Shown: one piece after another, positions 42,053-51,113 of the stretch
Layout of the letters: every line of letters begins with the position of its first letter
Position numbering within the stretch: the first letter of the stretch is position 1
Source: Haloferax sp. Atlit-12N
GTDB taxonomy: Archaea; Halobacteriota; Halobacteria; Halobacteriales; Haloferacaceae
Direction of reading: 5' to 3'
Assembly (NCBI RefSeq): GCF_003383095.1
Contig: NZ_PSYW01000003.1
Coordinates: 1-64,000 of the forward strand
Length of the DNA stretch: 64,000 nt
Position numbers and translations under genes: made by a program
Notes under the pieces: generated by a model
Database searches by the model: none
What the model saw: the letters and a program-made list of their open reading frames with translations, nothing else
Told to the model about the DNA's origin: nothing

Positions 42053-43618
42053 TCAGTTCTCCAGCGCGGGGAGTCTGAGTTCGACCGTTGACCCGCCCTC
42101 AGCGCGGTCCGAGATAGACACCTCGCCGTCGAACTGCGTGACGAACCAGTGGACGGTCCACAGCCCCATTCCGCTCCCATGCGTTAGGGGTGTCTCTTTC
42201 CCGCGTTTCAGAATCTCCCGTTCGGTCTGTGGGATACCGGGACCGTTGTCCTCGACCGCGATTGCGACTCGCTCTCCTGAGAGGCGTCGCGACCAGACCG
42301 CGACGACGGGGCGGTCCTCGTCGTTGTGGACGATGGCGTTCTGTACGAGTTCGTCGAGCGCGAGGTACAGCGAGTGCGTGCTCGCGAGCACGGTCTGTTC
42401 GCTCTGCCCGATTCGAATCTCCGCCTCGGGATGCTTCCGCTCGTACGTCTGTTTGAGGTCAGCGAAAACGTCGCCGACGCCGACCGGGTGTCTGTCGGTG
42501 CTCCCCTCCACGGCGTTCTCGAACTGCCGGGCTTTCTCGCCGGTCGACACGAGGCTGTCGGCGTTCTCGATGATTCGGTCCGTCTTCGAGACCATCACTT
42601 CCGCCGAGAATTGACTCGCTGCGGCGACCAGCGTGTCGAGCGTCCGCAGTTCCGTATCGATGCCCCTGGTCGTCTCGCTCAGTTTCGCCAGCGTCTCGTG
42701 CAACCGGTCGTAGTCGCCTTCGTCTATCGACGGAGTGCCGAGCGCTTCGAGGTCTCGTTTCAACTCGCTCGCGTACCCGCTGACGACGTTGAGGTTGTTC
42801 CGAAGGTTGTGACGAAGCACTCGGTTCAACACCATGAGTCGCTCTTCGCGTTCTTTCCTGTCCGAGATGTCGCGCACCGCGCCGCGGACGTTGGCACCGC
42901 CGTCCGTCGGCTCACCGCGAACTTGCACCCACCGCGTTCGCCCGGTGGCCGTTATCACCCGCATTTCGACGTCGAACGGGTCGCCGTCGACCTTCGCACT
43001 CTCGATAGCTCCGTCGATGACAGAGCGGTCGTCCTCGTGAAAGAAGTCCCTGAGCCCGTCGATTGTCACCTCCGCGTCGGGCGGGATATCGACCAGCCGC
43101 TTGGTCCCGTCGGTCAGTCGTAGCTCGCCGGTTTCGTAGTCGACCTCCCAGCCGCCGATGTCGGCCAGTTGTTCGGTGCGTTCGAGGCGGTCGCGGCTCC
43201 GCTCTAACTCCTGGCGGTACTCGTAGGTCTCGGTGACGTCTCGGACGATTTTCGTGAAGGCTCTGAGCTCTCCGTCGTCGTCACGCAGCGCGCGGATGGT
43301 TACGTGCGCGAGGATGCGCGACCCGTCCTTCCGGACCCGCCACCCCTGTTCCTCGTAGCTTCCCTCGGACTCGGCGATCAAGAGCACTGTCTCGGGAGAC
43401 GTGCCGTCTCCCTCGGTGGGATAAAAGACGGACAGATGGCGACCGATAATCTCGTCTCGCTCGTAGCCCTTTATCCGTCTCGCACCCTCGTTCCACGTCG
43501 CCACGAACCCGTCCGCGTCGAGGAGAAATATCGCGTATTCGGTCACCTCCTGAAAGAACTCTCGAAGGATGAGGTCAGATTCGATGTGTCTGGGCAACTT
43601 GCCCCGCTCTCTTGACAT
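42053..43618 (-). CDS. PAS-domain sensor histidine kinase
   Basis: The 521-residue soluble kinase has two PAS domains (about residues 20-135, with AIFLLDADGFVATWNEGA, and about 140-265), a phosphoacceptor helix (NRVLRHNLRNNLNVVSGYAS, His near residue 279) and a HATPase domain with N box LVQNAIVHND, G1 box VEDNGPGIP and G2 box GSGMGLWTVHWF. It should autophosphorylate in the cytoplasm. No cognate receiver is adjacent, as is common in haloarchaea. ATG 43618 is used rather than the longer frame because it matches typical starts of the family. The 9-bp-periodic region abuts its stop codon. Confidence 0.88.
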   Translation of the reverse strand: MSRERGKLPRHIESDLILREFFQEVTEYAIFLLDADGFVATWNEGARRIKGYERDEIIGRHLSVFYPTEGDGTSPETVLLIAESEGSYEEQGWRVRKDGSRILAHVTIRALRDDDGELRAFTKIVRDVTETYEYRQELERSRDRLERTEQLADIGGWEVDYETGELRLTDGTKRLVDIPPDAEVTIDGLRDFFHEDDRSVIDGAIESAKVDGDPFDVEMRVITATGRTRWVQVRGEPTDGGANVRGAVRDISDRKEREERLMVLNRVLRHNLRNNLNVVSGYASELKRDLEALGTPSIDEGDYDRLHETLAKLSETTRGIDTELRTLDTLVAAASQFSAEVMVSKTDRIIENADSLVSTGEKARQFENAVEGSTDRHPVGVGDVFADLKQTYERKHPEAEIRIGQSEQTVLASTHSLYLALDELVQNAIVHNDEDRPVVAVWSRRLSGERVAIAVEDNGPGIPQTEREILKRGKETPLTHGSGMGLWTVHWFVTQFDGEVSISDRAEGGSTVELRLPALEN

Positions 43619-43960
43619 TATAAATTGATTACCATCCACATGGCCATAAACTGCTCGGCGGTTCGAGAGGTGAACGGGCGGGAGAGCGTCTCGTCCGGGC
43701 GGTGAACCATCCGTCAACGAACCGAGTGACGATTGACGATGGTCGTCTCGGCGACGAACGCCTGAACGAGACCCTACTGGTGGGCGCAGACCCTCTCCCG
43801 AGTTCGGGTTGGGCTAGTGGAGGGCGTCGTATCCCGGCCATCTCGTCCGCGGAGGGAGTCGCTACCGGTCCGGTCGGGTTCGACTGCCCCAGTCGTCCAG
43901 AAGTATTTAGCCGTCGGCCCCCAGACACGCAGTCGAACTCCCTGTCAGAGTACACCCAGC
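43619..43960. other. Divergent promoter region between kinase and LolA-like gene
   Basis: No gene in 342 bp. TTATAAATTGATTACC at 43619-43634 supplies an AT-rich stretch directly before the kinase start. AAGTATTTAG at about 43902-43911 is a TATA candidate 50-59 bases before the ATG at 43961. Confidence 0.5.
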
Positions 43961-45145
43961 ATGACTCGCCCTCCACTCCGACTCAACCGACGCACACTCG
44001 CCGTGTTCGTGCTCGTCGCCGTCGCACTCCCCGCGGTCCTCTGGACGACGGGCGGCGCAATCGGCGACGCGGGCCCCTCGGTCGACGCGAACGTAACCGA
44101 GCGCTACCGCGCAATCGACGCGCTCACCGGAACGCAGACGGTCGAGATTCGAACCGATGGAACGGTGACGTCTCGCACCGTCGCCGACGTGACGCTCGTC
44201 CCGGAGACGGAGCGGAAGCGCGTTCACTTTCGGAACGCGGCGAACCGACAGTACGACTGGCAGGTCTCGAACGGCTCGATGCTCTGGCTTCACGACACTG
44301 ACGAGGACACCGTGACCGCCATCGAGCTCACGGGCCCGCCGACCGAGTCGCGGACGGCCGAGCGACTCCAACTCCTCGTCGCGGCCGCGGGGCTGACCGA
44401 CGACGCCGGTCGCCCGCAGTCTATCGGCGTGTCACCGCTGCCCGTCGTGCCGCGACACGCCGGTGCCGCCCCGCGGGCCGACGCGAATTACAGCTACGTC
44501 GTCGAGTTCGTCGAGACCGACACCGTCGGCGGGCGCGAGGCGTACGTCATCGACATCGCGCCCGAGACGAACCGGAGCGAGGCGGGCTACCACCAGCGGC
44601 TGTGGCTCGACAGCGAGCGGTTCTACCCGCTTCGCAAACAGACGGCGTGGACGGCCGACGGGTCTCGACACTCTGTGACGACCACGTACACGAACGTCAC
44701 CTTCGACGCCGCCGTGTCGGCGGACACGTTCCGGCCGGAGATAGGCGCGAACACGACCGTCGAGCGACCGAACACGCCGAACACGGAGTGGTTCCGGAGC
44801 AGGGGCGACTTGGAAGCGCGGAGTTCGATTTCGGTCCCCGACCCGACGGTCCCGTCCGCGTTCGAACTGGTCTACGCCACGCGGACCACCGGCCGCATCG
44901 ACGGGGTCGGACTCCGCTACGCCGCCGGTGGCCGCGAACTCACGGTGGCGAAGTTCAACTACACGCTCGACATCGACGCCGACGAGCGCGACACGATGGT
45001 GGCAGGTCGGCCAGCGACTATCGACTACGGACCGACCACCTCGGTATCGTGGAACTGCGACGGCTACGGCTACACCGTCCGCGGGACTGGTGTCGAGACG
45101 GACCGCCTCGTCGAAGTCGGTCACTCGGTCGGCTGTCCCGCCTGA
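43961..45145 (+). CDS. LolA-like secreted protein (lipoprotein-sorting fold)
   Basis: The 394-residue protein starts with a hydrophobic segment (RTLAVFVLVAVALPAVLWT, residues 11-29) without a lipobox Cys, so it is probably exported or N-terminally anchored. The rest is a half-barrel fold like LolA/outer-membrane lipoprotein-sorting proteins, a family common in haloarchaea: RTVADVTLVPETERKRVHF, then YVVEFVETDTVGGREAYVIDI, LWLDSERFYPLRKQT, and a second copy near the end with LTVAKFNYTLDID. There is no outer membrane in archaea, so the role is unknown; lipid or hydrophobic ligand binding is plausible. It is a single gene. Confidence 0.75.
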   Translation: MTRPPLRLNRRTLAVFVLVAVALPAVLWTTGGAIGDAGPSVDANVTERYRAIDALTGTQTVEIRTDGTVTSRTVADVTLVPETERKRVHFRNAANRQYDWQVSNGSMLWLHDTDEDTVTAIELTGPPTESRTAERLQLLVAAAGLTDDAGRPQSIGVSPLPVVPRHAGAAPRADANYSYVVEFVETDTVGGREAYVIDIAPETNRSEAGYHQRLWLDSERFYPLRKQTAWTADGSRHSVTTTYTNVTFDAAVSADTFRPEIGANTTVERPNTPNTEWFRSRGDLEARSSISVPDPTVPSAFELVYATRTTGRIDGVGLRYAAGGRELTVAKFNYTLDIDADERDTMVAGRPATIDYGPTTSVSWNCDGYGYTVRGTGVETDRLVEVGHSVGCPA

Positions 45146-45488
45146 AATCGCGCGAATTTCTGGGTCAGAAACTGGCCCCCTTTTTATATCATCTACCGGC
45201 GCATCGGTTGAACTGCGATGGGCCCCGCCGAACCGATACCGTACTGCCCTCCCGAGCAGTACCGTTCTGTGCCCTCTGACAGCACTCCGGCACCCATCGC
45301 GGTCATCGCTGACGCGACAGCCCCTCCACAGCATCGCCGTGTTGCCCCGCAGCACCGTCGAACCAATCCGAAGCCCCACCGTGCTATCCCGACAGCCCCA
45401 TCGTACACCCGTCCCGAATCGGTCGCCGCGACCAACAGGGGTGGAAACCCATGGGCCTATTAGTCCGACGAGCAGTCATTCGACCACC
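45146..45488. other. GC-rich intergenic stretch with stem-loops before the HTH gene
   Basis: A T-run (CCCCCTTTTTATAT, 45176-45189) after the LolA-like gene may terminate it. The region then contains inverted repeats ATCGGTT/AACCGAT (45203-45209/45231-45237) and GTACTGC/GCAGTAC (45241-45247/45256-45262), and many short CCCC-containing blocks. No ORF looks coding. It may be a structured leader or low-complexity DNA. Confidence 0.45.
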
Positions 45489-45860
45489 GTGAGTGAGGAA
45501 CCGGCGCTGGGTGATGTTCTCGACCTCCTCAGCGACGAGTACGCCCGGGACATCCTCGCAGCGACGAGTACCAAACCAATGTCCGCACAAGAGCTTGCCG
45601 ACGAGTGTGAGATGTCCAAACCGACGGTCTACCGTCGGGTGGAACGATTACAAGCGTACGGACTCCTCGACGAGCAGACCGAGATTCGAACCAGTAACAA
45701 CCACTACAGCGTCTACACCGCCACGCTCTCCGAGTTCTCCGTCGAATTAGACGACGGCTCGTTCGAGGCGTCGCTGACGCGCACCGCCGACGAGTCGTTC
45801 CCCGGCGAGGGAGAGACCGACACCGCCGACCGCTTCAAACGGATGTGGGAGGACCTCTGA
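45489..45860 (+). CDS. ArsR-like winged-helix transcription regulator
   Basis: The 123-residue protein begins at GTG 45489 (VSEEPALGDVLDLLSDEYA) and contains a winged HTH: AQELADECEMSKPTVYRRVE (about residues 38-57) followed by a wing and a short C-terminal tail. Haloarchaea often pair such an ArsR-like protein with a small membrane protein, as here: the next ATG is 2 bp after its stop. The GTG is preferred because the HTH starts at the normal distance and the open frame before it is unlike protein. Confidence 0.8.
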   Translation: MSEEPALGDVLDLLSDEYARDILAATSTKPMSAQELADECEMSKPTVYRRVERLQAYGLLDEQTEIRTSNNHYSVYTATLSEFSVELDDGSFEASLTRTADESFPGEGETDTADRFKRMWEDL

Positions 45861-45861
45861 G

Positions 45862-46173
45862 ATGGCGACGCTGTCGGCGGTCCTCGACTGGCTCATCGTC
45901 TCGCTCGCGCTCGGGTCGACACTCGTCGGGAGCTATGTCGGCTATCAGGCCTATCGCGGCTACCGCCGTCACGACAGCCGGACGATGCGGGCGCTCTCCG
46001 CGGGTCTGTTCCTCCTCACCGCCCTCGCGTTCGGCGTCGCCTTCGTTGGGTCGGTGCTCCTGCGCCAGGGCTACATCGGCCTCCAGTACCAACAGCCGCT
46101 CACGCTCGTCACGCGGCTGTTTCAGTTCTGTGGCGTCGTACTCATCGCCTACTCGTTACATTCGCGAGGGTAG
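45862..46173 (+). CDS. Small three-helix membrane protein (DUF7521-like)
   Basis: The 103-residue protein has three hydrophobic helices (about residues 9-31, 43-66 and 81-100) with basic loops (YRGYRRHDSRTMR). It resembles the haloarchaeal DUF7521 membrane proteins that sit after an ArsR-type regulator. It is translationally coupled to the HTH gene. The pair may form a membrane-signal/repressor module. No function is known. Confidence 0.7.
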   Translation: MATLSAVLDWLIVSLALGSTLVGSYVGYQAYRGYRRHDSRTMRALSAGLFLLTALAFGVAFVGSVLLRQGYIGLQYQQPLTLVTRLFQFCGVVLIAYSLHSRG

Positions 46174-46282
46174 TCCGTCCGCGGGTCGTCGCAGGCGGCC
46201 TCGTCGTGGCGCTACTCGTTTCCTCACGCGCCTTCTTCTGCTCACGTTTTCGTTCGTCACAAACCGCTCTGTTCGTCTCACC

Positions 46283-47707
46283 TCACGAGTGCGCGAGCTT
46301 CCAGAACCCCTTGGGGACGATGGCGAACGCCGGAAACAGGAACAACGCGAGCAGCCAACTCGTGGACGGGCCGAGCGGGGTGGCCACCACGGCGACGACG
46401 CCAGCCGCGGTGAGGACGATCGAGGCCACGGCCGCCCCGGCGAACCGGCGGTCGAGTGGCGCGAGTCCGGTCGACTCGACCGGTAGGTCGAACGCGTCGA
46501 CGAACGCCTCGGCGTCCGCGACAGGCCCGAGCGTGCGTTCCGTCTCGTCGTCGCCCCATCCGACCGTCGCCGTGAACGTTCGCGTCCCAAGATAGCGGTC
46601 GGTCGGTCGAGTCGCCACGACCTCGGCGTCGCGGAGGTCGCCGACCGTCACCGCCCACTGCGGCTCGTTCGTCAGACGGTCGTGAACGACGAGCCGGTCG
46701 TCGAAACGACGGTAGGTCAGCCACCCGCTTGCGAGCGTGTCCTCGACCACGTCGCCGACGAGCATGAACGCGAGGAGGGCGAGTCCGAACACGCCGAACC
46801 CGACCCAGACTGCGAGCGAGGCCTCCTCGGCGACGAAGGCGGTTCCACCGATCCAGACCATCGCAGCCATGGTGACGTAGAACGGCCCCGTCGTGGTGAC
46901 CGCGCGCCAGACCGCGGCCGCGACGACTGCGCGACGGTCCGCGTCGATTGCGGCCGATGGATGGCCGTCGGGAACGGCGACCTCGTCGCGAATCGCGTCG
47001 CTGTCGGGACCGGAGAGCCAACTGGTGAGCCGGCCGCCACTCTGCTCTGCACGGAAGCCGGACCACTCGAAGAGCAGTTTCACGAACACGAACCCCGCGA
47101 GCGCAACGGTTGCGCCACCGAGAGCGACGAAGAACAGGAGACACGCGAGGAACATCGCCTGCCGGGCGGGAATCTCGACGAGGGCGTACGGCGAGCGCTC
47201 CGCGTATCGGTCGCGCCGGAGGAACGTGGCGGCGGTCTCGCCAGCCTGCCCGATGACGAGCGCGGCGACGCTGACGACCGCCTCCGGGCGGGCGAGTACG
47301 TCGAGCACCGAGACGACCTCTGAGAGCGGCGCGAGGAGGAAGACGCCCACCCACGCGCCGCCGCTGACGACGGCGGTCGCAAACGGAACGTTCCGCGGAT
47401 ACACCGGCGGCAGACGCTCGTGAACGGTGACGCTTCCGCGCTTGTCGACGAGGTCGTTGTCGGACAGGCTGAAGACGCCGCCCTCGCGGGACGAAGTCGG
47501 CGGCCGGCCGGCGAACAGCGCTTTCACGCCCGAAAGCGGGAACAGCAACAGCAGTTCGAGGACGTAGACCGCGAGGAGCGTCCCGGGGTTCCAGCCGAAC
47601 CACAGCACGCCGGCGAGGGGAAGGAGATTCGCCGAAAGCACCGGGAGGAATCCGATGCCGGCGGGGAGAGACGAAGTCGGAACGTCGCCGTACCGTGGAG
47701 GGGACAT
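46283..47707 (-). CDS. DUF6498-type polytopic membrane protein
   Basis: The 474-residue protein has about ten hydrophobic segments. The N-terminal LPLAGVLWFGWNPGTLLAVY followed by VLELLLLF and GVKALFAG matches the DUF6498 start. A soluble middle part (DRLVVHDRLTNEPQWAVTV) is followed by two helices. The gene at 48251-49564 on the other strand is a paralogue (VPLVGVLALDWSLVALLAVY). ATG 47707 begins MSPPRYGDVPT; an ATG at 47728 is also possible. Function is unknown. Confidence 0.75.
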   Translation of the reverse strand: MSPPRYGDVPTSSLPAGIGFLPVLSANLLPLAGVLWFGWNPGTLLAVYVLELLLLFPLSGVKALFAGRPPTSSREGGVFSLSDNDLVDKRGSVTVHERLPPVYPRNVPFATAVVSGGAWVGVFLLAPLSEVVSVLDVLARPEAVVSVAALVIGQAGETAATFLRRDRYAERSPYALVEIPARQAMFLACLLFFVALGGATVALAGFVFVKLLFEWSGFRAEQSGGRLTSWLSGPDSDAIRDEVAVPDGHPSAAIDADRRAVVAAAVWRAVTTTGPFYVTMAAMVWIGGTAFVAEEASLAVWVGFGVFGLALLAFMLVGDVVEDTLASGWLTYRRFDDRLVVHDRLTNEPQWAVTVGDLRDAEVVATRPTDRYLGTRTFTATVGWGDDETERTLGPVADAEAFVDAFDLPVESTGLAPLDRRFAGAAVASIVLTAAGVVAVVATPLGPSTSWLLALFLFPAFAIVPKGFWKLAHS

Positions 47708-47780
47708 CGAGTGCGTCGTTTCGCACATCCAGTCATATAGCTGATGGAAATCGCTCTCGAATCGCCCCGGCGGCGTGCGA

Positions 47781-48158
47781 CTACTCGGGGAGCGACTCGT
47801 AGTCGGCGACCGTGAGCGCCTGGCCGAAGAACATCAATCCGATTCCGGTGATGCCAGCCGGAATCGAGACGTTGAGCAACAGCGAGAAGCTGAGCGCGCC
47901 GATGCCGCCCCCGAGCGCCCCCCGCTTTCGGTCGCTCCAGCGTTGGTTTCCGAATCGGAAGAGTCGCTTCCACCCGTCGCGGTGGCGGAGGACGAGCGCG
48001 GTGGTCGCCGCGTACAACGGGGCGATTGCCACGGGAAGGAACCCCGGCGTGTTGGCGACCGAGACGGCCACACCGGCGACGACGAGACCGACGACGAGCG
48101 AGACGAGATATCGAAGCGAGGAACGCACGCGTTCTGGATAATTCGCTGACAGTATCAA
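47781..48158 (-). CDS. Small hypothetical membrane protein
   Basis: The 125-residue protein has three to four hydrophobic segments (YLVSLVVGLVVAGVAVSVA, FLPVAIAPLYAATTALVL, GGGIGALSFSLLLNVSIPAG and a C-terminal IGLMFFGQALTV) separated by a basic loop (RHRDGWKRLFRFGNQRW). No family was recognised. It lies between two divergent DUF6498 paralogues and may belong to the same membrane system. Confidence 0.6.
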   Translation of the reverse strand: MILSANYPERVRSSLRYLVSLVVGLVVAGVAVSVANTPGFLPVAIAPLYAATTALVLRHRDGWKRLFRFGNQRWSDRKRGALGGGIGALSFSLLLNVSIPAGITGIGLMFFGQALTVADYESLPE

Positions 48159-48250
48159 CGCTTGGTTTCCAGTCGCGGAAGCGCGGTTCCGACCGCCCGA
48201 CGCGAGTCAGACTACCTAACTGTCCCGAGCGAAATGTCTCTCTATCAACA

Positions 48251-49564
48251 ATGCTCACTCCCAGTGAGAAACGGCGAGCGAAGGTGGCGGTGTTGATGGC
48301 GGTGAACGCCGTCCCGCTCGTTGGCGTGCTCGCGCTCGACTGGTCGCTCGTGGCGCTGTTGGCGGTCTACTGGGTCGAACTCGGCGCGTGCCTCGTCGGT
48401 GCCGCGGTGAAGGCGCTGTTCGCGGAGGGCAAGCCGGTCTACGAGGCGAACGGCTTCTCGTGGCTCGTGTTCGGTGCCCTGGCCGAAAAGCGCGGGCGCA
48501 TCAATCTCCCCGTCCTACCGCTGTCGATTCAGGTCGCGAACCTCCCCGCCATCCTGATGGCGCTCGCCGTCGGAAGCGTAGGCTGGGCGCTCTTTGGCGC
48601 AATCGGTGTCGGCGGTGTCGGGGAGACCACGGGCACGGCGATGACCGACGCCGAATCGCTCTCTGTCGGCTTGGGTGTGCTCGCCGTCATCTTCGGTCGA
48701 GCCGTCGACGTGGGTCGGTACTTGCTCGGAGGAACCTACGCCTCGGTCCCACCGCAGCAGCCGCTTCGGTCGGCGCTCACGTCTATGGCCGGAACCGGCT
48801 CGGCGCTCCTCATCGGTGGGGGGTTCGTCATCTCGGGTGCCCCGCCGCCGTTCGTGCTTGCGTTCGTCCTCGCGGTGAAACTCCTCGCCGACATCGTCGA
48901 TGTCTACCGCGACCGACTGGAGGCGTTCGACGAGCGCACGTCGGTCGAACTCGGATTCGCTCCTGACACACCCGAGTGGGAGCGAATCGAGAGTTCGCGG
49001 GACGGGTCTGAAATCATCCGTCCGAGGCCGTCGGCGGTCGTCGTTGGCGGGGTCGTCCGCGGGCTTCGCTCTCCGCTCTCGCTCGTCGTGGGCGGGGCGC
49101 TGATGCTGATTGGCCTACTCAGTACCGCGACGACCTCCGGCGTCGCGGTCGAACTGCTCGGGGGAGCCGTGGTCGTCGCTGGAGCGTTCACCGCGCTGGG
49201 CGTCTTCGACTGGTCGTTCCGGTATCTGGCGATGGAGTACCGCATCGAGGACGAGGATGACAAGGAGGCCGAGGACGCCGGCCCCGGGCGAGTCGTCGGC
49301 TACGACCGACTGTTCGGGCCGCAGTGGCGACTCGCCCCCGAGTCGCGGGCGGAACTAGAGCGCGTCCGGACTGCCACCGACCGCCTGTTCGGAACTGAGA
49401 CGCTCCAACTCGAACGCGATGACCGTGTGTACCGACTGCCGCACCTCCCGTCGGACGCCGTCGAAATCGCGCCGCTGCAGTCGAATCACCAGCTGACGAA
49501 CGGGAGGTCGGGCGCGTCGAGTGCGACGAACTCCGAGACGAACTCGTTCGCCGGCGATTCGTAG
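48251..49564 (+). CDS. DUF6498-type polytopic membrane protein (paralogue)
   Basis: The 437-residue protein has about eight to ten membrane segments. The DUF6498 N-terminal block reads PLVGVLALDWSLVALLAVYW then AAVKALFAEG. It is shorter than the paralogue at 46283-47707 and ends in a soluble Ser/Asn-rich tail (SGASSATNSETNSFAGDS). Its last 79 bp overlap the 3' end of the oppositely oriented ABC ATPase gene. ATG 48251 follows TCTCTATCAACA. Function unknown. Confidence 0.75.
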   Translation: MLTPSEKRRAKVAVLMAVNAVPLVGVLALDWSLVALLAVYWVELGACLVGAAVKALFAEGKPVYEANGFSWLVFGALAEKRGRINLPVLPLSIQVANLPAILMALAVGSVGWALFGAIGVGGVGETTGTAMTDAESLSVGLGVLAVIFGRAVDVGRYLLGGTYASVPPQQPLRSALTSMAGTGSALLIGGGFVISGAPPPFVLAFVLAVKLLADIVDVYRDRLEAFDERTSVELGFAPDTPEWERIESSRDGSEIIRPRPSAVVVGGVVRGLRSPLSLVVGGALMLIGLLSTATTSGVAVELLGGAVVVAGAFTALGVFDWSFRYLAMEYRIEDEDDKEAEDAGPGRVVGYDRLFGPQWRLAPESRAELERVRTATDRLFGTETLQLERDDRVYRLPHLPSDAVEIAPLQSNHQLTNGRSGASSATNSETNSFAGDS

Positions 49565-50226
49565 ATTTCTCGGGGCGGTCCGACCTGTTCGACGCGACCC
49601 TCGTTCAGCACCGCGACGCGGTCGCACATCACCATCGCCTCCTCTTGGTCGTGGGTGACGTAGAGGCCGGTGACGTCCAACTCGGCGAGGAGCGCGCCGA
49701 TTTCGGTCCGCAGGCGCGCCTTCAGTTGGGCGTCGAGCCCCGTCATCGGCTCGTCCAACAGGAGGATGTTCGGCTCGATAGCGAGTGCGCGAGCCAGCCC
49801 GACGCGCTGTTGCTGGCCGCCGGAGAGCGTCGTCGGGTCGCGGTCGCCCATCTCGCCAATATCGAGCAGTTCGAGCAGTTCCTCGGCCCGAGTCCGTCGC
49901 TCGTGCTTCCCGACGCCCCGCATCTTCAGCCCGAACGCGACGTTCTCGGCGACGGTCATGTTGTCGAACAGAGCGTACTCCTGGAACACCAACCCGACGT
50001 TGCGGTTCTCCGGGGGGACGTTCGTCACGTCCTCGCCGTCGAACCTGACCGTGCCGTCGGTCGGCGTCTCGAAGCCGGCGACGGTCCGGAGCGTCGTCGT
50101 CTTCCCGCATCCCGAGGGACCGAGTACGCCCAGAATCTCGCCGTCCGAGACGGTGAGCGAAACGCCGTCCAGCGCCGTCGTGTCGTCGTAGTCCTTTCGG
50201 ACCGCATCTAGTGTCACGTCTGCCAT
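49486..50226 (-). CDS. ABC importer ATPase (polyamine/iron/thiamine type), no TOBE domain
   Basis: The 246-residue ATPase has Walker A GPSGCGKTT (residues 36-44), Q-loop FQEYALFDNMTV, signature LSGGQQQR and Walker B ILLLDEPMTGLD. It belongs to the PotA/FbpC/ThiQ-like group. Most PotA/FbpC proteins have about 350 residues with a C-terminal TOBE domain, and this one stops just after ANEFVSEFVALDAPDLPF, so the TOBE domain is missing. It energises the importer made by the two permeases and the binding protein upstream and overlaps the permease stop by one base. Its stop lies within the 3' end of a DUF6498 gene on the other strand. Confidence 0.88.
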   Translation of the reverse strand: MADVTLDAVRKDYDDTTALDGVSLTVSDGEILGVLGPSGCGKTTTLRTVAGFETPTDGTVRFDGEDVTNVPPENRNVGLVFQEYALFDNMTVAENVAFGLKMRGVGKHERRTRAEELLELLDIGEMGDRDPTTLSGGQQQRVGLARALAIEPNILLLDEPMTGLDAQLKARLRTEIGALLAELDVTGLYVTHDQEEAMVMCDRVAVLNEGRVEQVGPPREIYESPANEFVSEFVALDAPDLPFVSW

Positions 50227-51113
50227 TAGCTACCTCTGATGTCGAATCCGCGGCGACCGACCCGCTGTAGGAGGAGGGTGACCGCGACGATGATGAAAAA
50301 GAACATCGACACGGCGGCCGCCGCCTTGGTGAACGAACTGTTCGAGATGTGTCGCTGCAAGAAGAGCGCGAGCGGCTGGGTGCCTTTCGCCCAGACGATG
50401 TACGAGAAGTTGAACTCCGCGGCCGCGAGCGCCCAACAGATGATGGCTCCCGAGACGATGCCCGAGCGGGCGTTCGGCACGATGACCGTCAGGAACGTCC
50501 GCGGCCACGACGCGCCCAGCGAGCGAGCCGATTCCTCCAGTTGTCGGAGCGGCATCGACTCGAACTCGCTTTTGACTGCCATCACCATGAACGGCGCTTT
50601 CAGGAGCGAGTAGCCGACGATGAGCCCAAAGCTCGTCGCCGAGAGGTCTGGATACGCCCGGAGGAACGCGACGCCCAAGATGACGCCCGGCACGAGCGGG
50701 AGCACCGAGAGCGCGTTGACCCACTCTTTCCCCGGGAACTCGTAGCGAGCGACCGCGTACGCGATAGGGACGCCGACGACGAGGTTGATGAGGACGCCGC
50801 CGAGCGCCAGCCCGATGCTGAACGCCAACTCCGCCGGGACCAACACCGTCAGCGTCTCGCCGCCGAGCGGGAGCCTGAACAGGGGGCTCCATCCCATGCT
50901 GCGCTGTGAGCCAATCGTGTCCGCGAGCCCCAGCACCGCCCGCCAGTTCTCGAAGGTGACGAACCCGGAGGGGAGGACGCCGGTCCAACTCGTGGCGAAC
51001 GAGGCGACGACGGTGAGGACGATGGGCGCGATGAGGAACGCGACCGTCGCGAACAGGGCCAGCGCCACGACAGACCGCCCGAACCGACGCGAGAGGGACG
51101 GGGACGGCCTCAT
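50226..51113 (-). CDS. ABC importer permease (PotC/FbpB-like)
   Basis: The 295-residue membrane protein has six helices and the coupling EAA loop, read as LRQLEESARSLGASWPRTFLTVIVPNARSG without its most conserved Gly replaced. Sequence near the N-terminus (TIGSQRSMGWSP) is extracytoplasmic. It pairs with the permease at 51110-52048, overlapping it by 4 bp. The complex would translocate a substrate delivered by the binding lipoprotein. Confidence 0.85.
   Translation of the reverse strand: MRPSPSLSRRFGRSVVALALFATVAFLIAPIVLTVVASFATSWTGVLPSGFVTFENWRAVLGLADTIGSQRSMGWSPLFRLPLGGETLTVLVPAELAFSIGLALGGVLINLVVGVPIAYAVARYEFPGKEWVNALSVLPLVPGVILGVAFLRAYPDLSATSFGLIVGYSLLKAPFMVMAVKSEFESMPLRQLEESARSLGASWPRTFLTVIVPNARSGIVSGAIICWALAAAEFNFSYIVWAKGTQPLALFLQRHISNSSFTKAAAAVSMFFFIIVAVTLLLQRVGRRGFDIRGS

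Noticed and set aside
41372-42180. Two short minus-strand ORFs in the periodic region (61 and 109 codons)
   Set aside because: Their sequence follows the 9-bp DNA rhythm or the antisense of the kinase gene, and neither has a ribosome site or a family match.
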